From: Paramacrobiotus metropolitanus
Taxonomy: Eukaryota > Tardigrada > Eutardigrada > Parachela > Macrobiotidae
Direction: 5' to 3'
Length of the DNA: 64,000 nucleotides
Assembly (NCBI RefSeq): GCF_019649055.1
Contig: NW_026570221.1
Span: forward strand, 1,860,001-1,924,000
Made by a program: the position numbers and the translations under genes. A model generated the notes under the pieces. That model searched no databases. It worked only from the letters and a program-made list of their open reading frames with translations, and was not told the origin of the DNA. Positions 32,951 to 47,174 of the stretch are shown piece by piece (position 1 is the stretch's first letter; every line of letters begins with the position of its first letter).

Positions 32951-35439
32951 TTAGGCCTTCCGATGGAACGGCGGAATTTCCTGGATAATATTATTGTTGA
33001 CATGTGCATGCGCACTGTGGTTGACACCTTTGGATGTGCTGGCGATTTGTTGTTGGCGATCGGGGCCCACTTTCACATAACTCGGTCGGTATAGAATGAC
33101 CTCGTCTGGTCCTTCACTTAACCCCAGTGTACCGTCATACACTTGGCCGATTTGGAATTCGGGGCTGATGTACATTCCTCCTTCAACATGTTCCGCAGCT
33201 TCTTCTATAAAAATGACAAAAGGTCATGCCATCACAGTTGCAATAGTCTCTTCAACAAAAAATCACGTGCCAAAATACTGCGTAGTTCTTCGCACACAAA
33301 AGCGGCCTGTACTATATTTTCAAAACCAGAACGGTAACTTCCAATTGGATGCACGTGCAACTTCGCAGTGACTACTTGTATAATTATCAGCGCTAATTAA
33401 AACACCGGTCATTTTGCGTGCTTATATCTGTACTGTAAACCTAATCTGAACTGAACATGCACTGGTAAGATTTCAATGTAAACTGGCCGCATGTAAACGA
33501 ATTCAAAACGAACCGTATGAAATTGATGGTACAATGCCAGTGTTTTTATCTCGAGCCGGTTTCGTTGCAATTGTTAAAGGAAATTCCATATGGAGATCTT
33601 CGCCAGAGTTTTTCATAACAACACAAACCTGTGGGCAAGAACACTAATATAACAAGCAAGCAGCACTGGACAAACGTCATGACAAATGCTGCACTCTAGG
33701 CGAACTTGCGAATTATTTTTCTTGTTCGATAAATGTACGATGCTACAGCTTACTTTGAGCACATAGTATATCTGAATGAGACGACACACTCCAATAAGTG
33801 TGGGCGGCACCACAGGAATTATCCATTTGGATTTGTCCTTTTCGGGTTCGCTGTCTAAACTGCTCTTCCAGTTGGAATCGGGTTCGACCTCGGAGCCGAA
33901 TACCTGCATTACCATATGGCACACATCCTTGCTAACACCCAGCGGTCCGCGATCGATAAAGTATTCCACATACTGCAAAACAGTGGAAATCGGGAATTAT
34001 AAGAGGGCTCACAGGAAGCGTCACAGCCAAAAACCGTGGTAATGTAAGGCTTTGCGCTCAAGGTCGGAGGGACAATTAAAAGTTATTTCATGGTTTTTAC
34101 CAATCACATAATTTGCTTAGTTTCCTTACTTGATAGAGCTGTAGCCGGAGCTGGGCCGCTTCATTGGACTGATTGTTAAGTTCAGCCTGGAATTCCAGCC
34201 GTTCACCGGAACAATAGGCGGTTCGTGGCAACGTGCAATGTAAACTAATTGGTCCTTTCCGGCAACAAAGACAGCAGAGCACTTTAATGTCCTGGGCAAT
34301 GACGGGCGTCTGTAATGGTTAATCAGCATGTATGGTGCGGCTGTCCCGACATGCACGCGGATATATAAAAATTAATGATCACTAACGATATCATCACCGC
34401 TCCGTACCATGTATTTATCCTCATTGCAGTCGATTGTCGGACCGACTAATGTGAAGTATTTGATACCTTGCGGTGGGGAGGCGTAGGGAATGTCAATGGT
34501 CACTTTCACATAGTAACGGATGGTACCGGTACGGCTTTCGAAAGAGCACGCCATCGGCTGATTGGCCGGATCAGGTAGAAGGAATTTAAAGGGGAACTGG
34601 TGCTGGCCACGCGGCAGGATAGGTATCGACTCGTCCGTCCTGTCTATACGAACGAAAATTCAATTAGTCAATTTACATTACAATTATTGTTAAACCTGCA
34701 TCATTCCTATAATTTTAATGTATATATCTTAGGAATTAATTTATCGCTGCTACGTGGATGTTTGTTAAATACAGTTTTCATATATATACGGTGTAACAAT
34801 TAATTTTGATCAGTGCAAAAAAATTAATGGCACACACATTCTAGTCAAAGCATTGTCTAAATCTTTAATGCATTACTGAAAGCGATTTATAGAACAGTCT
34901 GTGGTATTGAAATATCGAGGCGCGAGGATGTTAATTTGTTAGCTATGCGCATAATCGATAGTGTACAGGCGGAAAATGCGCAGTCGATTTCAGGGATTTC
35001 ATGTACATCCCAACAAACTTTATGCAAATATTGGCTGAAGTCCTCATCAATCGATCGAGCCATGCAAGCAGGCAAATGTACAAAGTGTTAGCCAAGAGTT
35101 CAATATACGCGGCCTTTTATGGACATTTTGCATTTACAACCGCAATATACGGGATAAATATGCTGCTGCACAGAGAGCTACATACAGTATGTAGCGCGTA
35201 CCTTTGCCCCACACAATGATCTTGTCATCGAGAAAGTATTGATCATCTTTAACTGTTCGTCTTTCACCCGACTTCATCACTTTCCACTCAACATGCGCTT
35301 TACCACGCAATGTCGCCCGGATGTTGCGGATCTTCATGTTCTCCCGATTGTCCAGTATCACATGACCGCCCAAGAATTGACCCGGATATACACACTCACG
35401 ATCCAGCTGGATATCGAAGCGGCGTATGTAGTCCATCAT
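32951..35439 (-). CDS. Alpha-arrestin (ARRDC/TXNIP-like), six exons, 413 aa
   Basis: Alpha-arrestins are adaptors that link membrane receptors and transporters to NEDD4-type ubiquitin ligases and endocytosis. Exons in coding order: 35202-35439, 34408-34643, 34130-34309, 33754-33972, 33514-33628, 32951-33204; reading phase fits at every join. The arrestin N domain starts MMDYIRRFDIQLDRECVYPG and includes GQFLGGHVILDN. The C domain starts with CCLCCRKGPISLHCTLPRTA and includes IIPVVPPTLIGVCRLIQIYY and EFPLTIATKP. Length matches the usual 390-420 aa. ATG 35437-35439 is the first of two in a row. The place where other family members carry PPxY (before the C-terminal tail) reads IVPSISYEEA, spanning the last splice join. 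The last donor (G|GTTCGT) is weak, so this join is the least certain. Confidence 0.85.
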
Positions 35440-38400
35440 GGCACAGCCGCCGGGAAGCAGCACACTCTGCTGTGCGTGTAGTCAACGTCCGCGTTTTCAA
35501 CAGCCGCACACTCGGATATCTACAGAAACAGCCGAAAAACAATAAGTTCCCCATAAATCCCGGGGTTTATGCGGCACGCAGCAGCACTTTAATTGATCCG
35601 AAAGTATTCATAGGATCACGCGGTGCCTATTCGGAAAACACAACAACCGGCACATTAACTGCAGGTTCTTATGCGTTTTTAAGAGCATTCGCTTCTTTAC
35701 ATGGTTCCGCTTAGTGTTATAGCGTTCCCAGATTTTTTGTTTACACAGATATCACTCTTCGTGACGGCGCGTATCACATCATTACGGCAAATTAGACAAC
35801 GTGCTGATGCTTACTTCTCCCGTGTTATTGGACAGAAAAATGATACTGCTTCACCGGCTCGCGCGCACTAATGGGAAGCGCGCCGCGTGTTGACGGGAGA
35901 TCATATTCTATGCAACAGTGTCACATTTCACGCGGATTGCTCCTTCACAGCAGACATCGGCTCATTATGCGACCGCGAACAGGGGGACAGGAATTATGCA
36001 CTGACAGTTTAATTTCACACGTAGCGCTTCCACAACAAACCATCTCCCAGTGGCCGCTCAATAATTTAAAGAGGAAAATTAATTCATCAAGCGGTATACG
36101 TAGGCAACACGTGACCCGCAATGTTCATTCAGTCATCTGTTTGCAAACGTATTCATTTATTCATAAGGTCCAGTGTACATACAACCAGTAACAATGCCGG
36201 TTACATGATTATAGCCTGTATGTGCATATATATAAGTATGTCTGTGTAATGATCAGCAGCAGAATTATATGCCGTATATATACACGCCGGTCAAATGTAA
36301 TCATTTATTCGTGCTGTGAAATGCATTTAGTATAGATCTGAAATTCACTCAAGAGATGTCTCCCGAGTATTTTATCTGGCAGGGCATTGCGCGAATCATT
36401 TCCATACAGGACCATTCACATGCAAATGCTCTGGCCGCAGCTCAAAATCAAGAACATTCAGTATCCCCGGCATTTCATCCTTAATTATGTGCGCTGTTTA
36501 TTGACCTATTCCTTGTCATGTCCTCTTCGGCCCAACTACAACTCCTTGAGACGCACACTATATGGGACTCGTGGTGTATGGCATCATATTCACGATCCTT
36601 CAACGCGCCGTGTGCGCTAATAGTAGCCAACTTTGTATGCCATTGTTGCGTGTATATACATGTATCCCCTTCGCATCCAGGAAAGAGGCAATATTTCTTC
36701 CCATTTTCCCTGCACAAGTCACAACTATATATGACAATTCTATGCGCTCTGGCGCGATTGTCTGCTGCTGTACAGCGCAGTGTTCTCTGGAGTTTTTGGG
36801 CGATGAGTAATTGGAGAGGCCATTAAATTAATTTAATTTGCCCGGCTTTCTGTCAAAATAAAGTATGTAAGGAGAAATGTCGGAGCACTGCAGCTCAGAT
36901 CGATACACGACGACTGTATATGTCCGTATAGCGCCATGCACATAGATATACAGTCATCAATTTTTTCCCCTTCCTGTATCCCTTCTTGCACCCCAATTTC
37001 CAGGCCTTCAATAAAATTTATGATGCTGTGGAGATGTACGGCACACACACTACAAGAGATAAACAGGGAAAATGTGTATACTGCGTAGGCGCATGCATTA
37101 TCGATAGATTGGAGAATCCATTTCACTGATATATCGATGTGACGCGCAATCCAGCGCTACTAATGCGCTTTTCTCCGAACACGTATATACATACACGTTC
37201 TCCCAACACAAACGATTCAGGGATCGGCGAAATCCTTGAGGACGGGGAACAGAAAACAATATAATATGGAGACATAGATAAAGCCGGTATAATATATTGT
37301 TTAATTATTAAGTGGATGTAACAAGCAGATAACTAGGGGATTTGGCCAACGAGGCCAAATACCCCATGTCAGCTGTCGGCGGCTGCTGGCTGGCTGCTGC
37401 TGTGTGGGTGCGTGTGCGCATCGGAGACGGTGTTAGTGATATATTAGACTTTCAATTGAGCTCTTCCTATAATCCCTCTAGCGCATTATTGATTTATATC
37501 AACCGTTTCCGTGTTTGCTTAAGCTGTGATTTTACACAGTAATCAGTTGTTTAATTATCATCAAACAGACCTCAGCGCTTCTGAGGCACATAATCAGTGC
37601 ACACAGGAAGGAAAGAAGTCATAAAAAACCAAATCAAGTTGTACAAAGTTTGTTTCGATAGAGCGGTATGTGATAACCATACTACGTCGACAGCCAGTAA
37701 ATACTGAAGCAATAAGTTCGAATTTATTAGAAGTTTAAGCAGTTAACTTGTATTGTATTTATTTCCGAGAGACGTCTATAATTAATAGTTTTTTAACCAG
37801 AAAAACCGCAAAATTAGGACAATTTTACCCACAAAGGGCAAGTTCCTGCCAATAAAAATTACCTGTATATTATAGCGTTATTTTACGAAACGACAAAAAT
37901 ATTTAGTAATGCTATGCACGTTTACTATAAGCAATTATTGTCATATCGTTATTCGCATATTGTTATACAAACAAAACTTATATAACACTACGCCAACGTT
38001 TTACGATTCCTACAACATCGTTCAGCGCTAAATGTCCATGCGTAACCCATTCCTTACCCCAGAAGTGAATTATTCTGGCCGAAAACGGTGCAGCCTACAA
38101 ATCAGCAATTCCCCGGCTCTTAGCGGACAGCACTCAGCCAGTAATTCCCCATTCCAGATTAAAGGCCAATAATCTGCCTGTAAAGCACACTGCTGACACG
38201 CCAAAGCATTCCCGTTCACTCCGGCATTTTAATCCAGTAGACGACGAAGCCCGGTACTATATCCCAGCATGATTGTCAAGAGAGAATTGTCAGGGATGCG
38301 TTATGCTGCAGCTGCATACCAAACTAACCCGGTGCCGTGCGAATCACTCCCTCTCTTCCCAACTATTAAGCGTTAAAGGGGAAAAATATCACAACACCAG

Positions 38401-41400
38401 CGCAAACCGGCGCGCGCGTAGATATATATGCAGATATGCAACACACGCAGAGAGAGTTTGTGTACGCGTACTCACCCATACACATATGCACACAGAGCAC
38501 CTAGTAAATGATCAATTGACCTCCTTGTTACGCGAGGAGAAATAGCCAGGCCAAACGGCTAAATAGCATTTGGGGGAATCCGGAAACATGTGTCGTGTGG
38601 CAGTCGAGTCAACGCCGCGGAGTATGCTGTGTGCAGTGTAATAGACTGGCGCGCGGGATATGTAATGTTATGATATTTTGTCCGCGGGATGCAAAGGATG
38701 CTCGAGTCGTACAAAACGGATGCGGGTATTCATGCACAACGTACGACGGATGGTCTTTCAAACCGGCGCTCGTTTGTACGCGCCCTCTTTGGCGCGTTAT
38801 TCGATCGTACGCGACGCGTAACCGCGAAAAAGTCAAGGACGATTTCTACCTTTCAAAGGAACATGACTGTTAATTGTGTCCATGCTGTTGTAATGCTGCC
38901 ATTCCATGAGGCGGCCACAGTTGCCGGGATGTTGGTAAAAGTCACTTTGGCGCCCACTGCTCTTTGTTTGCCGGGTTGCTTATATGGGATGTAGAGGTCA
39001 TACAAATTTTCAACAACTTGATCGCTTGGTGGTATATAATTATCGATTTTGTATCATAAGCGTTCGGGACAAATATGCCGCTATAACGTCCACAAGACGG
39101 TATATATTGCGATAACTCAACGAAGGAACGGAAAATGTGCGGTAGCGTTGCGGTTTGAATGGTTTCCCACAAAGGCAAATACGTTGTTGGGATGTGCATG
39201 AACACAAATGCACCCAACGTGGCCTTCCCTCGTCAGAATTGTGATATAGTTTATTGATAGCTTTTGAATCAAATGTAGATGTTATAGGTAATGTAATAAT
39301 ACTTAGATTTATACGAAAATGACCGATTTCGATATGAGTACTAGATGTAAAATATATCTATTCAGGTATATAACAGCGAGCTTGTCTAAAACACAGCGAC
39401 GATGCCATTAGCAATGAAAACACGATCCGTAACACAGTTATCACGCAGAACCCGATATTCTATGAATTAAAAAGCCTGAACAGCTCAGTATGAGATCCTA
39501 AAAAAGGTAGCACTAGCCAGGCATTCTGCATTCAGTTTTGGATGTCGACATCCATGCATCGCACGGCAAATCTGCTTTTGGGAAGCCGACGCAATCACTC
39601 ATTGATCCTGCAAAATATTTCATCAGCGCATTTAAACTACTGATAAATCAAACGTTTCTGGAAATACTTCCACTGCGCTAGGTGCCACGAAACGTTTTCC
39701 TGTACTGGACGAAATTATTTAGGTTTATTCCGTACAACGCATGCATGTTGACATGCAATTGCATTAGAAAAAATACAGCATAAAAATCACTGTTGCAGCT
39801 GAAAACCAAATAAAAATAAATAGATTACTTCAAGATTAAAAAAATTTTGATTTAATAAAGTCATTTGAAGAGAAGGATTTTCTGCTGTATACGGTACAAG
39901 TTATTGCCAGCCGAATTGCTGATATAAAATCTATAAGATTCTCTAGTTTAATTTTTTCAAAATCAAAATAAAAACATGGAAGTTAACGTCACAAACAAAT
40001 AACATTTTATTTATCAGAATAACTTTACATTTAAAACTTCCTGTTATTAAACGCTTGCATGTAGATACGCACCAACACAAACTACGATTTCAGCGGAAAA
40101 TTCGTCTAAAGCAATTTAAAACAGCGTTTCGAGGTGTTACTGGAGCACTATAGAATGAGAATGTTTTTGGGAAATAATCTTATTTTAAATGAAACTGCTA
40201 CTAAAATGCGGGTTGTTTACGATGATTTATCAGATGCGTACCTGCTGTCCTACTGCATGTCGTCATGCACAGTTATCCTGTTGGGCAACATTTTCCAAAA
40301 TCCTACAAATCAAACCATCGACACAAAATCAAACAAAATCAAATAATTTTTCAACCAATCTGGTGTTTGACATTTGAGGCTGATACTAAAGATCTTACCG
40401 AAGAATCCGCACAAAACTCCTCAGATCTTCACAGCATTGCAGACGAGCCCAGGTCTTGCGCACATTTCCATAAAGTGCTGCGCTTGGCAGCTTCAAGGCA
40501 TGAAATGCAAACAGTTGCACTGTTCACGTTAATGCTGAACATTAATCTGGCTGTCGACAGCCATATAATAAAAAACTGGAGATGGTGATGCAAAATTTAA
40601 ATTAGAAACGTGGATTTTAGAAAGTCAAAGACTGTTTGTTTTTGCAGTCAGTTTTCGGGAGCAAAAACGGCACAACGGCGCTGAACGTGAACGTGCTGTG
40701 AATACTGATGTTGCGGCTAAGCCAATCAGAAGAGGCGTAACAACAGCTTTCACTGATTAAGCTCTGCAGCAAAAGTGTTACTGCCGATTTGCATTTGCGC
40801 ACTCAAAATTTTCTTAATAGCTGCATTTGGAACTAATGTTAACAGTTATCAGTCTTCAACCAATTGCAGTTATATACGATTTTTTTGCAGTGTTTGGTTA
40901 TTTATGTCGGTCGACCGACAGTTTTGTTTTTGCACCAAAACTATGTTTTTGTTACTCAGTGTATCGCACGGCTATAAAATACGAGTACTGAACGAACGTT
41001 TAGCGCGTGGTGATAGCGATACATAAATTGAATAAATATCCTGGCATTACTATTATGTTAAGACAATTTATGCCAAGCGACCAGCAAAGCCCCCGTTTTT
41101 ATGCACTTGCCAGTTAAGTGTTTTAAACATTTTGTTACAACACAGATTGCATTGACAAGTGACAACGTATAAATTTCTTTTACAAAAGTTTTGTCTTTGG
41201 CAACAAAAGGATGTAATTTTGATACAAATTTGTGCTGATATAAAACCTGGTATCTAATCGGCTGCCCAAATCTTGCCGTCGATTTATGTTGTGAGAAACT
41301 ACCGATATGTTGTAGTATTTTGATATAGTTTAGAAAATACTTTTTGACGTGGGACGAGCTTTACATAATCAGTGCCTGACAATTCAAGCCTGTTTGTGCT

Positions 41401-42607
41401 ATTAATTTAAATCCAATATCCATTATTACGTCTAGCTCGTTTGCAGTTACATCGGTACTGCATATACTTATCATGCACATTATATTTTAATTTCATCGGG
41501 TCTTATATAGAAGCATGTTATACAAAATAAACCTCCGGTTTTATTCGAGTATACTGAAGCATGCCGTTCTATAGACGGCGGGTTGTGCCCCGACGATGTC
41601 TAACGCCAGTCAAAAAACTGCTTGCCGTAGAAGCGGGAACCCCCATAGTATAATACAAATATTATAGAAAACTAACACATCCAATAAACAGAATTTTCGG
41701 TTATCAGTTTTACGTGCTTTCAAGCTTACAGTTTAATAGAAAAACCCCGGATCCTACTGTAAGATCAGCTAAAATAAAGTTACTAAGCATCTACAGATAT
41801 CCTGATTGAAAACACGTTTATTTTACAATTGCCGGTAATTATCTGTACAGTTGTCCACAAAAGACTTGGGCTGAAATTACGCAAGATATCTCAGTTTCAT
41901 TATGCATTAAAATACATATGTTGATTTTAGTATCATGTCTCCCCACTTTCTAGTAACATAACCGCCAAGTGCTTCAAAAATACTTGGAATTCGGGATTAT
42001 CATTGGTTGTGTGTGTGTTTAATACAGATAAAACGCACAAGGAATGCTGATCGGTTAAAAGCCGGCAAGTAGCCCGCTAACGGCCAGTTGGATGATGATC
42101 AGCGGGCACTTAAGCTACAAGATGCTTTTTTTGCTCTGATTAACATGCACTTTACTCAATCGGGATAGTTGGCTAGAATAATCCATTAAAGCCGCCGGTC
42201 AACGTCGTGCAAATCTTGCTCCGGAAATGTTCCCGGCTGAATATTAGCTATAACGCTGGTGCAAATATATGGGTCATTCACTGCGCGCTACATTTACTAA
42301 TCGTTGTTCTTCCTGAGAAAAACTGTATATGTATGGAAATACATTACGCCACATTTACGCGAGGAAAAATGTAACCGTGATTGCATAATGTACGTTTCCG
42401 AGACTTTTCTGACAGATTTACGATAGTGGCGAGTGCTAAACGGTGTTTTAATGAGCGGGCTGGATTGACATAATCCAGCCAGACCAAACGGAAAATCAGT
42501 TTGTGTGCGGTTTACTGAATTTTCCTGGTGTGCTATGTGCAACGGCGTTAATGCAGTCTAAACGGGAGCGCGGTACACTGAAGCGTTAAGCCGTTAAATT
42601 GTACAGT

Positions 42608-43177
42608 AGAGTTCGCAAATCGTCAAGATTTCAGTAGCGAAACGGAAATTTTCAGCCTTTTGGAAAAACGTGACGAAACTTAACTGTTTGTAAATTTGGG
42701 AAAATAATAACGAAACTTAGCGATTTTACCAGACCATGAAACGAAACTTAGCGATAGCGAAAAATATTTTGTTTACGAAAAAACGAAACTGAGCGAAAAA
42801 TTTTAAAAGAAAAAATGCTTACTGAAACTGAGTCTAAATTTTGCTCATGTGCACTTCAAACCAGGAAAAAACTGTCGAAGCCAATAATTATTGGAAAAAT
42901 TAAAAGAAAATAGCTTAATTTCGCGCGAAGCGCGAAGCGCGAAGCTGACGGACAGATTTGTTTAAAATCTGCCAGAAATTAGAAAAAAAATACGAAAAAA
43001 TAGCGAAATTTTTAGCGAACGAAAGTAGCAGTAATAACTAAACGAAGCGAAAAGCTAAGTTGAAATAACGAAGCTTAACGAAGCGGTGTCTTTTGGCCCT
43101 GAAAACCTGCGCGAAGCTTGACGAACCGCTTCGTTAACTATCGTTACGCTTCGTCATTTTGACGACTTACGGACTCT
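42608..43177. mobile_element. Inverted-repeat element of 570 bp with 10-11 bp target duplication (MULE/MITE-like)
   Basis: The left end agagttcgcaaatcgtcaag and the reverse complement of the right end agagtccgtaagtcgtcaaa match at 17 of the first 20 positions. The element is flanked on both sides by the direct repeat attgtacagta (42598-42608 and 43178-43188, the last base overlapping the left end), which is the expected scar of transposition. A 9-11 bp duplication is typical for Mutator-like elements (knowledge). The interior is made of degenerate words (cgaaacttagcga, gcgaag), for example gcgcgaagcgcgaagcgcga near 42925, and also pairs with itself toward the right end. There is no coding capacity, so it would be non-autonomous. 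Confidence 0.75.
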
Positions 43178-44387
43178 ATTGTACAGTATAGGGCGCTGGC
43201 CACTGCTACCGGGGTCGACGTTCAATCAATGCGCCGGTTTACCCAAAAAATTATCATGCTTTCAAGTTTCCGCCTGCGTTACAACGTCTGTCGGCATCTC
43301 TGCCTTTTACAGCAGTAAAAATTGTTGTTAACTCAAGTAAAACGCCTATTTTTGATAATGATTCTTAGCGTAAACTATTTGCATTTGTTAATTATAATTT
43401 GCTTACGACATTACTGCTGATTCTATTGTAGCACGGAAATCTATGAGGCAGGTTTTGTGATTCGTTACCCATAATTAAGCTAAAGTGCCTGGGATACCTG
43501 TACCTTATCTCAAAGCTCTGCTTACTGTACTTTGAAATCAAAGGGTCGATACAGTAATAATTATAGCACTAAAAGGTGAACGTACGCTATACGTTTTACC
43601 GATTAATGAAATATGAATTAGCCCATTTTGGGTGTTTCATGTCCACACCGTATGTGTATATTTCTAATGGCTAGATGATATAAACTTCCGGTTGGCCGGG
43701 ATTTTAATTCCGCCGATCATTAGTACTAAACGATTTGTACGTTGGGAAACAGGCCACCAGAAAACAGGCAGATCATCCTTTCCGTTGAGACATCATTTGC
43801 TCTCGCAAGGTCTCTTTGGAGACATCCTGCAATCCCTTAATCAAATGCCACCTTGTTAATTACTGAATGGGAAACGTGCCTTACAGACAGTATCGCACCT
43901 AAACTATTGTGGAGATTTCGGCGCGAATGCATGTAGTAGCAGAGAAACAGCTATCGAACACATGATAAATATTCTGCTGATTATCTTAGCTGGCAAGTTT
44001 TTTTCTAAGCAGTTCTTTTTCTTAAAGCACGGATTATGAAAATAAGTGCACGGTACTCAGCGTAACTAAATTAGAGTGCCAAGAAATTATATTGCATTTC
44101 ATTTTGGTTATTACTGAAGTTTTAGGGACGGACAGTACATATTTTCATATGTCGTAGGATTCGCGACTAATAGTCCCATTTAGCGCTAAGCATTAATAAA
44201 ACAGTCGGTAACACTGGGGAGTCTGGCCGAATTGTCCAGATGCATTCCCGTATGCTTAAATATTCAGACAATCATTAAGGCCGGTATTATCCGAGGAAGC
44301 ATCAGGGTGCGCATAAGCAATTGGCCATTTCCAGCAACGTGCACTCCTTCCGCTCGCCGTCCCCGGTCTGAACTTCCTGGCGCGCTG

Positions 44388-44408
44388 CACACACACACAC
44401 ACACACAC
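44388..44408. repeat. CA dinucleotide microsatellite
   Basis: Ten and a half uninterrupted CA units, bordered by ctg and tgg. Confidence 0.95.
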
Positions 44409-45684
44409 TGGCAGTACATCCCGTGCGCGCGCGGCGTCTGCATGCCGCGAGATAAATCGGCGAATCGGAGTGTAAAACGATGAAGGGCTGACTTGATTGC
44501 CATTTGATTACCTCGCTATCCCGGGTTTATGCGGCACTTGGTGCACGATCGATGCAGTATCCCGCATTTGAATATACCGGCAACATACAGAAGTGCACAG
44601 TGGATACTGGCGGGAACTACACGCGGAGTTCCTGTAATGATTCGTGCTCAAAAAGTTTACGAAGAAAAATTTACGTTAAAAGTACCCACGGGTGTGCGCT
44701 GCTCCTTTTTACTGCCGGAAGTTTTTTGTACCTAATGTACTACGTTGAATAGCTTTTCATTTCCTTTGTATACGAACTGAGTTGCCACAATCCGAAATAT
44801 TTACGGTATATTTGCATCTGTGTATGGCCAGCAACAGCCTGCTCCAGTGACCACTAAATTTCTATCGAATTCAAGAATTACACTACCATTAGGAATCAAA
44901 GGTTTCTCGTAATTTGGTGTAAAATATAATATTAACACAATCTAACAGCCAGGCAGGGCCGGTGTTGGGAATCCTTGCACGTCTCTTGTAAAATGAATAA
45001 AGATTTGCAGCAACTTTCGTTGATACCGTCATAATGTGGCTCTCGTGGCATAAGCATTTAGTTTTACTGTAAACGTTGCTGAATTCCTGTTTATATGAAG
45101 GACGAATTACACCGGAGATGCGTTGTTTAAAATCGCACACGCAACGTACGAACAAACACAAGATAGAATTTGTACGTTTCATTGGCATTTTCACTAACGT
45201 AGCGCTCTCGAATCCGCAAGATCAAAGACATTTCGAAAATAAGCATAGTGAACCAGTTAAACGTAAAGTATGTACTCGCATGTTTTAAAAAGCTTTAAAG
45301 GTTAAACAGGTGAATGATGCATTTATCAACCGGGACAAATGCGTTTTACTAGACAGAGCTCAGTCAATTTGAGAAAATTACTTTTGATGGAAGTGATAAT
45401 ATCATAATATTTGAATGAACCAAGGGTAATGTTACACCTCCAGGGGAAACAATTATTGTTCACTGAAGGGCCGTCCCAAGGAGTGGTGTCAACTACACCC
45501 AAATTACAATGGAAACTCAACGAAAAATGCATCTATATCTTCTACAAAGTGTACCGCTGAAACTACCGACAGATAATCTTAGTTGACTTGAGAGTTGCGC
45601 TTGATTGACTGGTTATTCTTAGGTACAGTACAGACGACTTTGCATTTTTGGTTTTGAGCACACTTTTGACTAAATCCTTTCGGA

Positions 45685-47174
45685 ATGCCTAAAATCGGCG
45701 GTTTTTCACTGCAGCCAATCAAAAGCAGCGATACCGATACAGCTAGAAAATCGACAGTTCAAAGAGAATGGGACGTCTGGCTGGTGACCTTGCAGATACT
45801 TGGTATTTCTGTGTACCCTTTGAATAGAGGCGGAAAAAAGCGAAATTTCCTGGTCAATGTTCTCACCATTATCTCGGGTACTCTGCAGATATTGGCTCTT
45901 AGCTATTGTGCATATAACGAATATTATTCATTGATTATTCCAGGCATCTCGTTTACGGCAGGTACGTTACATTTCGCCCTGTTTGCTACATCAGTCGCTG
46001 TGCCGCTTTATTGTTTTACTGCGTTTCTTTTCAACAACAACCTAAGTACTGCCATTAGAATGATGGCAGAAAGGGCAGACAAATTGCTAGCGAAAAGCGA
46101 CAAGTTAAAGCTGCATATTATTTTTGGGCTAATTTGGGTGTTAATCGGCGCCATGGCGATCCAAAACATTGTGAATGTGGACATCGGAGCATTCTATGAC
46201 GAGACTTTTTTGGGTGATTATTCTCGCGTGGAAGAATATTTATCTTTCAAAGTTTATCAGGTCTTCTACGTTTTTTACTGTGTTTTCTACCGAGCTGCTA
46301 ACATTACCATAATATTACTTCCCCACTTTACGCTATTCTTTGCCGTATTTTTGGGGATACAATTCCATCGAATCGCAACTAAGCTGGATGAGGAAGTGAA
46401 ACATCCAACAAACCGAAACACATTTTCGGAGCTTATTCAAGAACATCGGCGTTTGGGTGATCTATTAACCACATTTAATTCCGCTATGTCCATGATCAAT
46501 GCGTTGCTGTATATCGAGTGGTTGACTGTTATTATATTTTGTGTTTATATGATGGCGTCGACATACAAATCCGATAACAGTTTCGATCTCTATCATTTTC
46601 CACAGATCATTGAAAGTACTTTCATTCTGATCATATATGCTATTGGATGTATTTACGTCACCGAACAAGTAGGCGGCGCCGGTGTTTTCAACAATTTCCA
46701 GAAAGTGTTGAGTTTCATTCCGGTTAAAGTGAAGGTTCACTTGTAGATAAATTCATAAATTACAAAGATAAAGTTTACAAATTCATAAGTTTGAGACAAC
46801 CAATATTTCTGTTAATGTAGGCGTCGGCAGTAACCAGACTTTCATCCGGGCGGAACAAACTGCTGAAGCAGTTTATCGATACGTTGCGGCTGGATCCTGT
46901 GGGCCTCAAGATGGCGGGTATACTTGTGAACAGGGAAAACGTTATTGCCGTAAGAAAGAATCAAACAATCATCTTCAATTGCATTTGGGAGTTGCCAAAA
47001 TTTTTCGTCCACTGATATTAGGTTATTGGAGCCACTACTGGATACATTTTATTGTTCTCAGAAACCGCGGACGCGGAAAGGTCACCTCAATCGAATGATT
47101 TCCGTGCTCCGCTACCAGTACTGTTGATCAACAGCTCTCACAATTGTCAGTGTTTGTGTAACGCCACATTTTGA
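45685..47174 (+). CDS. Gustatory-receptor-like chemoreceptor, cluster gene 1, three exons, 421 aa
   Basis: Exons 45685-46668, 46821-46949 and 47022-47174 join in phase 0. About seven hydrophobic segments are visible: WLVTLQILGISVYPL, VLTIISGTLQILALSYCAYN, TLHFALFATSVAVPLYCFTA, IIFGLIWVLIGAMAIQNIV, FYVFYCVFYRAANITIILLP, LLYIEWLTVIIFCVYMMAS, and the segment split over the last intron, GLKMAGILVNRENVIA|VIGATTGYILLFSE. The last block corresponds to the insect receptor C-terminus (GxFxLxRxLLxxIxGAxxTYhhhhhQF). Insect gustatory receptors are ligand-gated channels with cytosolic N-termini (knowledge). Assignment to the 7tm_7 family is inferred from topology, the C-terminal motif and the small phase-0 exons at the 3' end. 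The ligand is unknown. The donor of intron 1 is GTAGGC. Confidence 0.65.

Larger units (their letters stand above)
35440..45684. other. 10-kb interval without recognisable genes
   Basis: The flanking genes point away from each other, so promoters of alpha-arrestin and of receptor gene 1 must be at the two ends. I found no frame with protein-like composition that also has splice signals; the open frames present are short. Contents I can name: a GC-richer patch at 38.4-38.9 kb, the inverted-repeat element at 42608-43177 and a CA microsatellite at 44388-44408. It may hold long introns of untranslated exons, enhancers or a non-coding RNA (inference). Confidence 0.4.

Noticed and set aside
38273-38994. 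Group of short ORFs in the GC-richer patch at 38.3-39.0 kb
   Set aside because: Overlapping on both strands, arginine-rich, no splice signals and no recognisable motif.
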